Shown: piece after piece, positions 41,274 through 51,000 of the stretch
Position numbering within the stretch: position 1 is the first letter of the stretch
Layout: each line of letters opens with the position of its first letter
NCBI GenBank assembly: GCA_023229135.1
Contig: JALNZT010000003.1
Coordinates: 62,001 to 126,000 of the forward strand
Source: Bacteroidales bacterium
GTDB taxonomy: Bacteria; Bacteroidota; Bacteroidia; Bacteroidales; F082
Direction: 5' to 3'
Length of the DNA stretch: 64,000 bases
The notes under the pieces: generated by a model
Told to the model about the DNA's origin: nothing
What the model saw: only the letters and a program-made list of their open reading frames with translations
Databases searched by the model: none
Made by a program: the position numbers and the translations under genes

Positions 41274-44201
41274 ATGCGACAATCCAGGATTTATGAGAAC
41301 TTAGCTGCTTTAAAGTCTGATTTTAAAGGTGAAATTCTTATCGACGATGCCACACGCCTTATTTACGCCACGGATGCCTCCGCCTACCGCGAAAAGCCTT
41401 TGGCTGTAGTGCTTCCACGCGATAAGAGTGATATCAAAAAACTGATTGCACTGGCGCATGAAACCAAAACATCGCTTATTCCACGGGCTGCCGGCACCTC
41501 ATTGGCCGGTCAGGTTGTTGGTAATGGCATCGTGGTGGATATTTCGCGTTATATGACTAAGATTCTCGAACTCAATGTGTCCGAAAAGTGGGTGATGGTT
41601 GAGCCTGGTGTAATTCTCAGCGAGCTAAATCAATTTCTGGCACCCAAAGGCTTGTTTTTTGGGCCGGAAACCTCTACCGCAAACCGCTGTATGATGGGCG
41701 GAATGCTTGGAAATAATGCCTGTGGAGCGCATTCGCTGGTTTATGGCAGCACCCGCGATCATACCCTCGAAGCGGAAACAATTCTGAGTGATGGCACGGA
41801 ATGCACTTTTGGGACGTTGACGAAAGATCAGTTCGATCAAAAGCTTAAAATTCAAGGACTTGAAGGGGATATTTATCGCAACATCAATCAAATACTGACC
41901 GATCCGATCAATCAGCAGCAAATAAGAGCCGAATATCCTGATCCTTCACTCAAACGCAGAAACACCGGCTATGCCATTGATTTGCTGCTCGAAACAGCAC
42001 CTTTTACCAATAACAAACCTGATTTTAACTTTGCTAAATTGCTGGCCGGATCTGAAGGCACACTGGCTTTTACCACCGCCATCAAGCTCAACCTGGTGCC
42101 GCTGCCACCCAAAGAAAAAGCTTTGATATGCGTGCATTTCGATACCATTAAAGAATCACTGCATGCCAATTTAATTGCCCTGAAATATCAGCCGGTTTCT
42201 ATCGAGCTGATGGACAAAACGGTATTAGACCTCACCAAAAAAAATATTGAGCAAAGCAAAAACCGCTTCTTCGTTCAGGGTGATCCGGGTGCAATTTTGG
42301 TTGTAGAATTTGCTGAAGATAAAAAGGAAGTTCTCGCGCAGAAAGCCGCTGAAATGGAAGCAGAAATACGAGCTGCCGGCTTTGGCTATGCCTTTCCGAT
42401 GGTTGTAGGTTCTGATATGAGTAAGGTTTGGGATTTGCGAAAAGCCGGTCTAGGTATCATCAACAATATGCCCGGCGATGCTAAGCCAGCTGCGGTGATT
42501 GAAGACACCGCCGTAAATCCCGCTGTGCTTCCTGATTATATCGAGGAGTTCGATAAGATACTGGCGAAATATGGCAAGTCCTGTGTATATTATGCGCATA
42601 TCGCGACAGGCGAGCTGCACCTGCGGCCTATCCTCAACCTTAAAGACGTCAGGGATGTTGAGCTATTCTATGAAATCGCTTTGGAAACCGCCAAATTAGT
42701 CAAGAAATACAAGGGTTCGCTGAGCGGTGAACATGGTGATGGCCGCCTGCGTGGAGAATTTATTCCGCTGATGGTAGGCAACCACAACTACAATTTACTG
42801 AAAGACATCAAAAGAACCTGGGATCCAAAGCATATTTTCAATCCCAACAAAATTGTGGATACACCGCGCATGAACACCTCATTGCGCTACAAACCCGGCC
42901 AGGAAACTCGCCAACCCAACACCGTTTTTGATTGGTCGAAAGACATGGGAATCCTTCGTGCTGCTGAGAAATGCAATGGCACCGCAGTCTGTCGCAAAAC
43001 AGAAGTTACAGGCGGAACAATGTGTCCTTCCTATATGGCCACCCGCAACGAAAAGCACAGCACACGCGCCAGGGCAAATATTTTGCGTGAGTTTTTAACC
43101 AACTCAAACAAGAAAAATCCTTACGACCATCCCGAGATTTACGAAGTGATGGATCTTTGTTTGTCGTGCAAAGCCTGTAAGTCAGAATGCCCCAGCAGCG
43201 TAGATGTCACCAAGTTAAAAGCCGAGTTTTTACAGCATTATTACGATGCCAACGGTGCTCCGTTGCGTGCTAAGCTTATCGCCAATATCACCTCAGTGAA
43301 TAGGCTGGGAAGCAGCTTTCCTGCTTTTACTAACCTGATGATGAACAATCCGTTAAGCCAGAAACTGATCATGCCACTTTTTGGTTTTGCACCCAAACGA
43401 CGTCTGCCATCGCTCTATAAAACCACCTTAGATAAATGGTTTAAAAAGAATAAACCTGCCGCAACCAATGGTCGAAAAATTTATCTTTTTAATGATGAGT
43501 TTACACGTTTTAATGATACACAAATTGGCATTCATGCGATTTTACTGCTCACCAAAATGGGTTATGAAGTGGTTTTACCAAAACATATTGAAAGTGGCAG
43601 AACCTTCTTGAGCAAGGGGTTTTTGCGGAAAGCTCAAAAAATCGCCAATGAAAATGTGAAACAACTGGCACCGCTTATCAGTGCCGAGAATCCATTGATA
43701 GGGATTGAACCATCTGCCATACTGTGCTTTAGAGATGAATACCCGGAGCTTGTTGATGCTGATTTACGCCCTGCGGCAGCTAGGTTATCGAACAACAGCT
43801 TTACGATTGAAGAATTTCTGAATAGTGAATTTGAGAAAGGACACTTTTCCAGTGATTTATTTACCGAAGAAAAACGCGAGATACTCTATCACGGCCATTG
43901 CCACCAGAAGTCGCTTGCCTCTACGCGCGATGCTTTAGGCTTGCTAAACATCCCCAAAAACTACACAGCAACTGAAATTAAGGCAGGCTGTTGTGGCATG
44001 GCAGGCGCTTTTGGCTATGAAAAAGAGCATTACGATGTTTCGATGAAAGTGGGTGAGCTCGTACTTTTCCCCACCATCAGGAAAGCTGCTGAAAGTATTG
44101 TTCTAACTGCTTCCGGCACTTCCTGCCGTCATCAGATTCACGATGGCACCGGAAAAGAAGCGGTGCATCCTGTTGAAGTGCTTTATCATGCGCTGAAATA
44201 A
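41274..44201 (+). CDS. FAD- and FeS-containing 2-hydroxyacid dehydrogenase (YdiJ/D-2-hydroxyglutarate dehydrogenase-like)
   Basis: This 975-residue protein fuses a GlcD-like FAD half to a GlcF-like iron-sulfur half. The FAD_binding_4 domain spans about 30-240 (PRAAGTSLAGQVVG, then GGMLGNNACGAHSL) and the FAD-oxidase C-terminal domain about 250-530. A ferredoxin-type cluster motif follows with C629, C632, C635 and C639 (CLSCKACKSEC). Then come the CCG-type motifs HGHCHQKSL and C906-C907 in GCCGMAGAFGY. E. coli YdiJ has this layout and acts on D-2-hydroxyglutarate. The start at 41274 (MRQSRIYENL) fits the family. With DUF1338 it forms a likely 2-oxoadipate to 2-oxoglutarate route. D-lactate or glycolate are alternative substrates. 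Confidence 0.9.
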   Translation: MRQSRIYENLAALKSDFKGEILIDDATRLIYATDASAYREKPLAVVLPRDKSDIKKLIALAHETKTSLIPRAAGTSLAGQVVGNGIVVDISRYMTKILELNVSEKWVMVEPGVILSELNQFLAPKGLFFGPETSTANRCMMGGMLGNNACGAHSLVYGSTRDHTLEAETILSDGTECTFGTLTKDQFDQKLKIQGLEGDIYRNINQILTDPINQQQIRAEYPDPSLKRRNTGYAIDLLLETAPFTNNKPDFNFAKLLAGSEGTLAFTTAIKLNLVPLPPKEKALICVHFDTIKESLHANLIALKYQPVSIELMDKTVLDLTKKNIEQSKNRFFVQGDPGAILVVEFAEDKKEVLAQKAAEMEAEIRAAGFGYAFPMVVGSDMSKVWDLRKAGLGIINNMPGDAKPAAVIEDTAVNPAVLPDYIEEFDKILAKYGKSCVYYAHIATGELHLRPILNLKDVRDVELFYEIALETAKLVKKYKGSLSGEHGDGRLRGEFIPLMVGNHNYNLLKDIKRTWDPKHIFNPNKIVDTPRMNTSLRYKPGQETRQPNTVFDWSKDMGILRAAEKCNGTAVCRKTEVTGGTMCPSYMATRNEKHSTRARANILREFLTNSNKKNPYDHPEIYEVMDLCLSCKACKSECPSSVDVTKLKAEFLQHYYDANGAPLRAKLIANITSVNRLGSSFPAFTNLMMNNPLSQKLIMPLFGFAPKRRLPSLYKTTLDKWFKKNKPAATNGRKIYLFNDEFTRFNDTQIGIHAILLLTKMGYEVVLPKHIESGRTFLSKGFLRKAQKIANENVKQLAPLISAENPLIGIEPSAILCFRDEYPELVDADLRPAAARLSNNSFTIEEFLNSEFEKGHFSSDLFTEEKREILYHGHCHQKSLASTRDALGLLNIPKNYTATEIKAGCCGMAGAFGYEKEHYDVSMKVGELVLFPTIRKAAESIVLTASGTSCRHQIHDGTGKEAVHPVEVLYHALK

Positions 44202-44244
44202 TAAGTATAAAATTATGGGAAGAAAATCTGTTTTTTTTCAGCGC

Positions 44245-45156
44245 CTAAATCACCACCTTCAGCCCGTCTACTGCTATTTGAGTATTTGAGAAAATGCTTC
44301 TGGCTTCGGCCAATAAAGGATTAAGGTCTTTGTAACGGGATGAAAAATGGCCAATCAGCAGTTGCTTAGCACGTGATTTATTGGCGATGTTTGCTGCATC
44401 AACCGTCGTTGAATGTAAAGTTTTTGACGCCAAAACCTGTAAATCTTGCATGAAAGTCGCTTCGTGGTAAAGCAGACTCACTCCTTTAATATAATCCACA
44501 ATCGGCTCATGGTAAGCCGTATCAGCACAAAAGGCGTAAGCACGCTGATCGCTTGAAAGCTGAATAATCTCCGCATTGCTAATCCTGGCATTTGATGCGT
44601 CGATAAAATCTTCTCCTTGTTGAATAGCCTGTAACTGCTGGTGATTCGGATTATATTTCTCAATAAATTCCGGATCAATATTCCTTCTGGGCTTTTCCTT
44701 AATCAGGAATCCCCAGGCCGGGATGCGGTGTTTTACAGGGAAGGAAAAATACTGCAGCTGCTCGTCTTCATCAATCTTTTGTTTCTCAAAACCGGCAAGC
44801 GGCTTAAAATTGATCGGAAAATTGAGTGAAGTATCGGATGCCTGCAACATCAGCTGGATGATATTGATAAGCTCCGGCGGACCGAAAAGCTTGAGTGGTT
44901 TTATGCGACTATTTAGGTGCATGGAGTTGATTAGACCGATAAGGCCAAAATAATGATCGCCATGCAGATGACTGATGAAAATTCGGTCAAGTTTCATAGC
45001 ACTGATCTTCAATTGCTGCAGACGTATCTGTGTTCCCTCGGCGCAATCAATAAGCATATTTTGACCGTTGTAGTGCAAAAACTGACTGGTAGCACTGCGA
45101 TGAATGGTGGGCAAGGCCGACCCGGCACCAAGAATTGTGAGTTCAAAAGGAATCAT
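44245..45156 (-). CDS. rnz: Ribonuclease Z
   Basis: RNase Z cuts the 3' trailer of tRNA precursors. The 303-residue metallo-beta-lactamase-fold protein has the zinc signature SHLHGDHYFGL (about residues 63-73), the early GAGSALPT and the later CADTAYHEPIVDY and LIGHFSSRY motifs. It stands alone, convergent with the dehydrogenase gene at 41274 and downstream of the rpsA terminator. Confidence 0.96.
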   Translation of the reverse strand: MIPFELTILGAGSALPTIHRSATSQFLHYNGQNMLIDCAEGTQIRLQQLKISAMKLDRIFISHLHGDHYFGLIGLINSMHLNSRIKPLKLFGPPELINIIQLMLQASDTSLNFPINFKPLAGFEKQKIDEDEQLQYFSFPVKHRIPAWGFLIKEKPRRNIDPEFIEKYNPNHQQLQAIQQGEDFIDASNARISNAEIIQLSSDQRAYAFCADTAYHEPIVDYIKGVSLLYHEATFMQDLQVLASKTLHSTTVDAANIANKSRAKQLLIGHFSSRYKDLNPLLAEARSIFSNTQIAVDGLKVVI

Positions 45157-45290
45157 GATTAGTATAACAGCTTACGCTTTAAAAGGTTGAAGTTTCTTGC
45201 GGCAAAGTTAATGAAGGGCGGCCTGATCTGGCTTATTTATAAGTATTTTTTGGTTGACGCGTTGACGGGTTCGGCCCTCAAATCCTCATT

Positions 45291-45325
45291 AAAAAAGGCT
45301 GCCTGCAATGCAGACAGCCTTTTTT
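45291..45325. terminator. Terminator downstream of rpsA
   Basis: AAAAAAGGCTG and CAGCCTTTTTT form a strong stem that extends with one mismatch through CTGCA/TGCAG. T runs follow in both directions. It lies 21 bases past the rpsA stop codon. Confidence 0.85.
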
Positions 45326-45345
45326 GGTATAAAAAATAATCTAGC

Positions 45346-47433
45346 TTATTCTTTCTTTGCTGCTTTCTCTTCGTCTTCCAGGTCTTTTTTCAGGCCAGCC
45401 AATACGTCGAGGTCGCCGAGTGTGGTGCGTTCCAGATTTTCGTTGATGATTTTCACGGCACGTTTGGTTGACTTAGCCTCGTTACCTTTGGTTTCTTTTT
45501 CAGCGCTGCGCTGAACAAAAGCGAGGTCTTCGTGAATGCGTGAGTGTGATAAAATGATTTTCTTGTTCTCTTTCGAGAATTCAATCACCTTAAAATCAAT
45601 TGTTTCTTCAACTTTTCCATTGCTGCCATCTTCTTTTTTCAAATGACGGTTTGGCACAAAACCTTCCACGCCATAAGGCAGAGAAACGATTGCTCCTTTG
45701 TCATTGGCACTGATAATGGTGCCCTGATGAACTGAACCTACAGTGAAGATACTCTCGAATACATCCCATGGATTTTCTTCCAGCTGTTTGTGGCCGAGGC
45801 TCAAGCGACGGTTTTCCTCATCAACATCCAACACGATTACGTCGATGCTTTCGCCTACCTTGGTAAACTCAGCAGGATGTTTGATTTTCTTCGACCAGCT
45901 CAGGTCAGAGATATGGATCAGGCCATCAACACCTTCTTCCAGCTCAACAAAGATACCGAAGTTGGTAAAGTTGCGCACGGTAGCGGTATGCTTGGAATTT
46001 GCCGGATAGCGGTCTTTGATATTTTCCCATGGATCAGGAATCAACTGTTTCATACCGAGCGACATTTTGCGCTCTTCGCGGTCGAGTGTCAGCACAACAG
46101 CTTCGATTTCGTCGCCTACTTTCAGGAAGTCCTGAGCAGTACGCAGGTGTTGTGACCATGACATTTCTGAAACGTGGATGAGGCCTTCAACGCCTGGCGC
46201 GATTTCGATAAATGCACCGTAATCAGCAATTACTACAACTTTACCTTTCACTTTGTCACCAATTTTCATGGTTTCATCCAATGCATCCCAAGGATGAGGT
46301 GTAAGCTGTTTCAGGCCGAGAGCGATACGTTTTTTGTTATCGTCAAAGTCGAGGATAACCACTTTGATTTTCTGGTCGAGTTCAACAATCTCTTCAGGAT
46401 GGTTGATACGTCCCCAGGAGAGGTCGGTGATATGGATCAGTCCATCTACGCCGCCCAGGTCGATAAATACACCATAGGAAGTGATATTTTTAACGGTACC
46501 TTCGAGTACCTGCCCTTTTTCGAGCTTGCTGATGATCTCGGCTTTTTGTTGTTCGAGTTCGTCTTCGATAAGTGCTTTATGCGATACCACCACGTTTTTA
46601 TATTCCTGATTGATTTTCACCACCTTGAATTCCATGGTTTTATCTACATAGATATCGTAGTCACGGATGGGTTTCACGTCAATTTGTGAGCCGGGAAGGA
46701 AAGCCTCAATACCGAATACGTCAACGATCAAACCACCTTTTGTGCGGCTTTTCACATAGCCATTGATAATTTCTTCTTTGTCGAAGGCATCATTGATGCG
46801 GTCCCATGAACGCAGGATACGTGCTTTTTTGTGTGAAAGCATCAACTGGCCGTTTGGCCCTTCCTGATTTTCAACATAAACCTCCACTTTGTCGCCAGCT
46901 TTAAGGTTTGGATTGTAGCGGAATTCGTTCACAGGAATAACGCCATCAGATTTGAAGCCAATGTTTACTACCACTTCGCGGCTGTTTTTGCTAACTACAA
47001 AGCCGTCAATCACTTCGTGATCTCCGATGGAGCTGAGGGTTTTGTCGTAGAGCTGTTCCAGTTTCTCACGCTCGGATTTAGAATACACTTCCCTTTTTTT
47101 GCCAATATTGTCCCAGTCAAAATCTTCTGGTGCAACAGGCTTGTTTTTCTCTCTGGGAGCAGCTTTTTCTTTGGGCTCTTCAGTAGTAGCTTCTGTTTTC
47201 TCAACTTCTGCTTCAGGAGCCTCTTCTACTTTCTCAGCAACAGCTTCAACTTGTTCAACTTCTTCAGCTTTTGCTTCTTCTTTTTCGGCTACTACTTCGG
47301 GAGTAGTTTCTGCTACTACTTCGGCAGTCTCGGTGGCAGGAGTTTCCTCCTTTTTTGTTTCGTCAGCGGCAACAGGAGTCTGAGGTTGTTCCTGTGTGTT
47401 TTCTTCGTTGACGTTTTTTTCGTTTTCAGTCAT
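45346..47433 (-). CDS. rpsA: 30S ribosomal protein S1 with acidic N-terminal extension
   Basis: S1 helps load mRNA on the 30S subunit. After residue 130 the 695-residue protein holds six S1 (OB-fold) repeats with patterns such as GTVKNITSYGVFIDLGG and GLIHITDLSWGRINHP. Residues 1-98 are a low-complexity extension of Glu, Ala, Thr, Val and Pro, followed by NKPVAPEDFDWDNIGKK, where the conserved part begins. The ATG at 47433 is the only good start before the extension. Bacteroidota S1 proteins commonly have some extension, but this one is long. The gene has its own terminator and is monocistronic. Confidence 0.96.
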   Translation of the reverse strand: MTENEKNVNEENTQEQPQTPVAADETKKEETPATETAEVVAETTPEVVAEKEEAKAEEVEQVEAVAEKVEEAPEAEVEKTEATTEEPKEKAAPREKNKPVAPEDFDWDNIGKKREVYSKSEREKLEQLYDKTLSSIGDHEVIDGFVVSKNSREVVVNIGFKSDGVIPVNEFRYNPNLKAGDKVEVYVENQEGPNGQLMLSHKKARILRSWDRINDAFDKEEIINGYVKSRTKGGLIVDVFGIEAFLPGSQIDVKPIRDYDIYVDKTMEFKVVKINQEYKNVVVSHKALIEDELEQQKAEIISKLEKGQVLEGTVKNITSYGVFIDLGGVDGLIHITDLSWGRINHPEEIVELDQKIKVVILDFDDNKKRIALGLKQLTPHPWDALDETMKIGDKVKGKVVVIADYGAFIEIAPGVEGLIHVSEMSWSQHLRTAQDFLKVGDEIEAVVLTLDREERKMSLGMKQLIPDPWENIKDRYPANSKHTATVRNFTNFGIFVELEEGVDGLIHISDLSWSKKIKHPAEFTKVGESIDVIVLDVDEENRRLSLGHKQLEENPWDVFESIFTVGSVHQGTIISANDKGAIVSLPYGVEGFVPNRHLKKEDGSNGKVEETIDFKVIEFSKENKKIILSHSRIHEDLAFVQRSAEKETKGNEAKSTKRAVKIINENLERTTLGDLDVLAGLKKDLEDEEKAAKKE

Positions 47434-47710
47434 TTAAAAAACAATTTGTACCTGTATCACGCACCGGATTAGCGTTTGCAGGGAGGTTAAACTTTTTGCA
47501 TTCTGTAAGGTGCTGAGGATAAAACATCCTGCTCGTCCGGAATCACCTTAAAATGAGGCGGCAAAAGTACAAAATATCCTTTGATTTGTGTATATTTTAT
47601 TTGAATAAGTTTTGAGGGTTGAGGATTTGTGCGCATTACTTGGTTTATGGGTCTCTTGTCCTGAAATAAGTTTGCAGTAAAAATAAACTTGAAACATGCT
47701 TAGGAAAAAT

Positions 47711-47733
47711 AATTAACTCCTGGCTTTAGCCAA
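47711..47733. repeat. REP-like palindrome
   Basis: AATTAACTCC is followed by TGGC-TTTA-GCCA. The same ATTAACTCC lead-in precedes the palindromes at 22418-22475. It lies in the 495-base intergenic space between rpsA and the FG-GAP gene, where I see no gene. Confidence 0.35.
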
Positions 47734-47825
47734 CGAAAACAATAACAAGCTGATATAAAACCTCAACTCCGCTTATGGACTTTTTTCCGATTATTTTAAT
47801 GTATGGAATTTACCCTGATAGCAAA

Positions 47826-47854
47826 TTGTTAACGATTTGTTAACGATTTGTTAA
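47826..47854 (+). repeat. 11-bp tandem repeat upstream of FG-GAP gene
   Basis: TTGTTAACGAT occurs twice in tandem (47826-47836 and 47837-47847), followed by a partial third copy TTGTTAA. It lies about 75 bases before the ATG of the T9SS cargo gene and could hold promoter or operator half-sites. Confidence 0.5.
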
Positions 47855-47928
47855 TTACTTTTTGTAGCTTTACATGCTTGATTTATTTATTAGATTATAT
47901 TTTTTTAACAAACCAAAATTTTAAACCT

Positions 47929-49362
47929 ATGAAAACTAATCTATTCTTAATCTGTTTTTTAGCTTTATCAACACTTGCGTTGAGGGCACAGGACTTTGTG
48001 GATATTAATGCGCCACTACCTAATTTATTATTTTCTGTTGCAGCTTTTGGTGACATTGACAACGATGGCGATCTGGATTTATACCTTTCAGGAGTTGATA
48101 TGGATTTTAACTTGAAGGGTGGTTTATACCTTTATGAAAACGGTAATTATATGTATTCAACTACAGCAAACTTACCACTAACTTATTTAGGATCAGTTGC
48201 CTGGGGAGATGTTGACGGAGATAATTTACTCGACATCATCTTAATGGGAGTTAATGAAGAGTACGAAGATTTCACAGAGATTTACCGAAACAATGGCGAT
48301 GGAACCTTTACAAGTTTGAATGCCGGCATTATTCCTGCCGAACAAGGAGAAGTTCAACTGATTGACATTGATGGAGATGGCGATCTTGATGTGGCTATCA
48401 CGGGGATTGGAGTCAACGACAGAATCACGAAACTATATGAAAATGACGGAACTGGAAATTTCACAGAAATGACCAATGTGGTTTTGCCCGGCATGAATTT
48501 GGGCAGAATAAAATGGGCTGATTATAACAATGATGGCCATTTAGATTTTGTGCTTACTGGCTTTAATGATAGCGATGGCGGCACACAGGATTTCTATACC
48601 AAAATACACACCAATAATGGTGATGGAACTTTTTCCGTTGCTGACATTCCGCTTACCAGGTGCTGGTTAGGCGATGCGGAATGGGGCGATTATAACAATG
48701 ACGGTTTTCCTGATTTAGTAATCTCAGGAGCAGGTGGAGATGGAGCGGAACGATTCACCATACTCTATAAGAACAATGGTGACGGAACATTCACAGATTT
48801 AGACCTTGGATTTCCTGGCGTTTCACACAGCTCAATAGAATGGGCAGATTTTAATGGCGATGGTCAACTTGATCTATTTATAGTAGGAGAAACCGATACG
48901 CCTGGCGAGGGCTCAAGTATCTCGAAAATCTATTTTAACAGTGGAAATGATAGTTTTGTGGATAGTGGATTAGATATGTTTAATATTTCCTATTATGGCG
49001 ATGCAGATGTGGGTGATTTTGATGGTGATGGTAAAATTGATTTGGTAATTACCGGCTACTCTCAACCATACTATTCAGATGCAAGTTCAACAGTATATAA
49101 AAATGCCATACCAACCTCTGTTTCTGAACTAAAAAAGGGTTTCACGATTTCACCCATTCCCGCAAAGGATTTTCTTACCATAAAAAGTTCGGCTACAATA
49201 GACCGCATGACGATTCACAATATGTCAGGGCAAGTTGTTCTTTCACAACAACTTGACGACTTTAGCCATATAATAAATACTGAAAAACTGCCTGCTGGCT
49301 TATACTTAATCACGATTTATACGCCAACAGAAGTTGTAACTGAAAAAATAATTATTGAATAA
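47929..49362 (+). CDS. Secreted FG-GAP/VCBS beta-propeller protein with type A T9SS sorting domain
   Basis: This 477-residue secreted protein has a signal peptide (MKTNLFLICFLALSTLALRA) and seven FG-GAP-type blades. Each blade carries a calcium loop of the form DxDxDGxxD (DIDNDGDLD, DVDGDNLLD, DIDGDGDLD, DYNNDGHLD, DYNNDGFPD, DFNGDGQLD, DFDGDGKID), as in an integrin-like propeller. The last 80 residues form a type A T9SS sorting domain (ISPIPAKDFLTI, IHNMSGQVVLSQ, LPAGLYLITIY). The start at 47929 was chosen for the signal peptide; the open frame extends back to 47848. A terminator follows. Confidence 0.93.
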   Translation: MKTNLFLICFLALSTLALRAQDFVDINAPLPNLLFSVAAFGDIDNDGDLDLYLSGVDMDFNLKGGLYLYENGNYMYSTTANLPLTYLGSVAWGDVDGDNLLDIILMGVNEEYEDFTEIYRNNGDGTFTSLNAGIIPAEQGEVQLIDIDGDGDLDVAITGIGVNDRITKLYENDGTGNFTEMTNVVLPGMNLGRIKWADYNNDGHLDFVLTGFNDSDGGTQDFYTKIHTNNGDGTFSVADIPLTRCWLGDAEWGDYNNDGFPDLVISGAGGDGAERFTILYKNNGDGTFTDLDLGFPGVSHSSIEWADFNGDGQLDLFIVGETDTPGEGSSISKIYFNSGNDSFVDSGLDMFNISYYGDADVGDFDGDGKIDLVITGYSQPYYSDASSTVYKNAIPTSVSELKKGFTISPIPAKDFLTIKSSATIDRMTIHNMSGQVVLSQQLDDFSHIINTEKLPAGLYLITIYTPTEVVTEKIIIE

Positions 49363-49420
49363 TCATTGACTTCTTTTTAAACAAATAGTAAATCAATACA
49401 ATTGCTTGAAAAGCATTTGA

Positions 49421-49450
49421 AAAAAGCCGGGTTGCATTCCCGGCTTTTTT
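49421..49450 (+). terminator. Terminator of the FG-GAP gene
   Basis: The stem AAAAAGCCGGG/CCCGGCTTTTT has a 7-base loop and is followed by further T runs. It lies 58 bases after the stop codon. Confidence 0.85.
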
Positions 49451-49540
49451 CGTTTTTTTTAGAGATTGATAGATTTACAAGTTGATGAGTTCAGGGGTTG
49501 ATGGGCTTACGAGTCAACTTCTTGAAAACAATATTACAAG

Positions 49541-49606
49541 GATATTTCAAAGTTGAAGCTCTGATAATTCAAAGTTGTGATCAAGATATTTCAAAGTTGA
49601 TGATGA
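49541..49606 (+). repeat. Three tandem 22-bp repeats
   Basis: Three head-to-tail units of exactly 22 bases start at 49541, 49563 and 49585. All share the core GATWWTTCAAAGTTG (W = A or T) followed by a variable 7-base end. A TATCTTTG element (TANNTTTG type) lies 20 bases after the last unit, and the ATPase ATG at 49666 lies 59 bases after it. The layout resembles a multi-site operator or iterons. Confidence 0.7.
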
Positions 49607-49665
49607 TGTTTTTGAAAATAATATTTATCTTTGACATTCATTAACAGCGCTTAAGGCTAAATTAA

Positions 49666-50832
49666 ATGATAATACAAAGAGAAATAATTTCTGCTATTAA
49701 TCTTTTAGTTGATAAGTATCCTATTATAGCAGTTACAGGTCCTCGACAATCAGGTAAAACTACATTGCTCAAATTTGTGTTTCCTGAATATCGTTAAGTT
49801 AATTTGGAAAATCTCGATGTTCGGAGTTTTGCGACTTCTGATCCAAATGGATTTTTAAAAGAATATTCAGAAAAGGTAATTTTTGATGAAGTTCAACGTG
49901 TGCCTATCCTCTTTTCCTATCTGCAAACTATTGTAGATGAAAGTAAGTTGATGGGACAGTTTATTTTATCAGGTTCACAAAACTTTCATCTTGCCCAAAA
50001 TATTACGCAAAGTTTAGCTGGTCGTGTTGCCCTGTTTAAACTGTTTCCATTTGATTTTCAGGAATTAAATTCAGTCGGATTACTAGAAGAAAATTATATC
50101 AACAACTTAATAAAGGGATTTTATCCTGCAATCTTCGATCGGGAAATTCCTTCAAGAATATTCTATGCTAATTATGTGCAAACATATATTCAACGCGATG
50201 TGAGTGAGTTAATTGCGATAAAAGACATGCGGTTATTTCAAAACTTTCTTGCGCTTTGTGCCACACGAGCAGGACAATTATTAAACCTAAGCTCGCTTGC
50301 TAATGAAAGTGGCATTTCGCAACCTACGGCAAAAGCTTGGTTATCAGCACTAGAAAGCAGTTATATCTTATTCTTACTTCCTCCGTATTTCGAGAACTTC
50401 TCAAAACGAATTGTAAAGACACCAAAACTATATTTTTACGATACAGGGTTACTTTGTTATTTGCTCAAACTGGATAATACTGAACAAGTTCAATTAACAG
50501 ATTTCAAAGGCAGCCTTTTTGAAAATATGATGATTGCAGAATATGTAAAAAGAATGCACCATTGCAATCAATTAAACGATATCTGGTTTTGGCGGGATGT
50601 TGCTGGAAATGAAGTCGATTTGATTATTAATGCAGGAACAACACAAGAAGCGGTAGAATTTAAAGCTACGCAAACTATTATGCCAAATTTATTCAAAGGT
50701 TTAAACTTTTACGAAACGATTTCTAAAAAAACATCTTTACGTAAATACCTGGTTTATGGAGGTGATGAACGGCAAGAGCGAACAGCAGCAACCGTTTTAC
50801 CCTGGAAAAGTTTTGGAGATAATATGATTTGA
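49666..50832 (+). pseudogene. AAA ATPase with DUF4143 domain, interrupted by one stop codon
   Basis: This is a P-loop ATPase of the AAA_14/DUF4143 family. These proteins are of unclear role, often patchily distributed and variable. The ATG at 49666 opens MIIQREIISAINLLV with the Walker A motif GPRQSGKTT (residues 25-33). Codon 44 is TAA (49795-49797), where relatives have a Tyr in FPxYRYVNLE. The frame then continues without shift through VIFDEVQRVP (Walker B), FILSGSQNF and the DUF4143 nuclease-like end (NEVDLIINAG, AVEFKATQ). A reinitiated product from the TTG at 49804 would lack Walker A. Loss by a single base change is the simplest reading. A real TAA in the strain or a sequencing error cannot be told apart here. 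Confidence 0.85.
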
Positions 50833-51000
50833 ATAGTAAATTCAAAGTTTGACGAGAAAACAATAAGGCTTCTGTAGAAAATGGAATGCAAGACGGACGC
50901 AGGCTCGAGTGGGACTCCACTTTCGAAATGACTGGAAAAGGTTGAAGACGGACGGCTGAGGAAGAAACGCACAGAATAAAAGTACACTTAAAACAAGATA

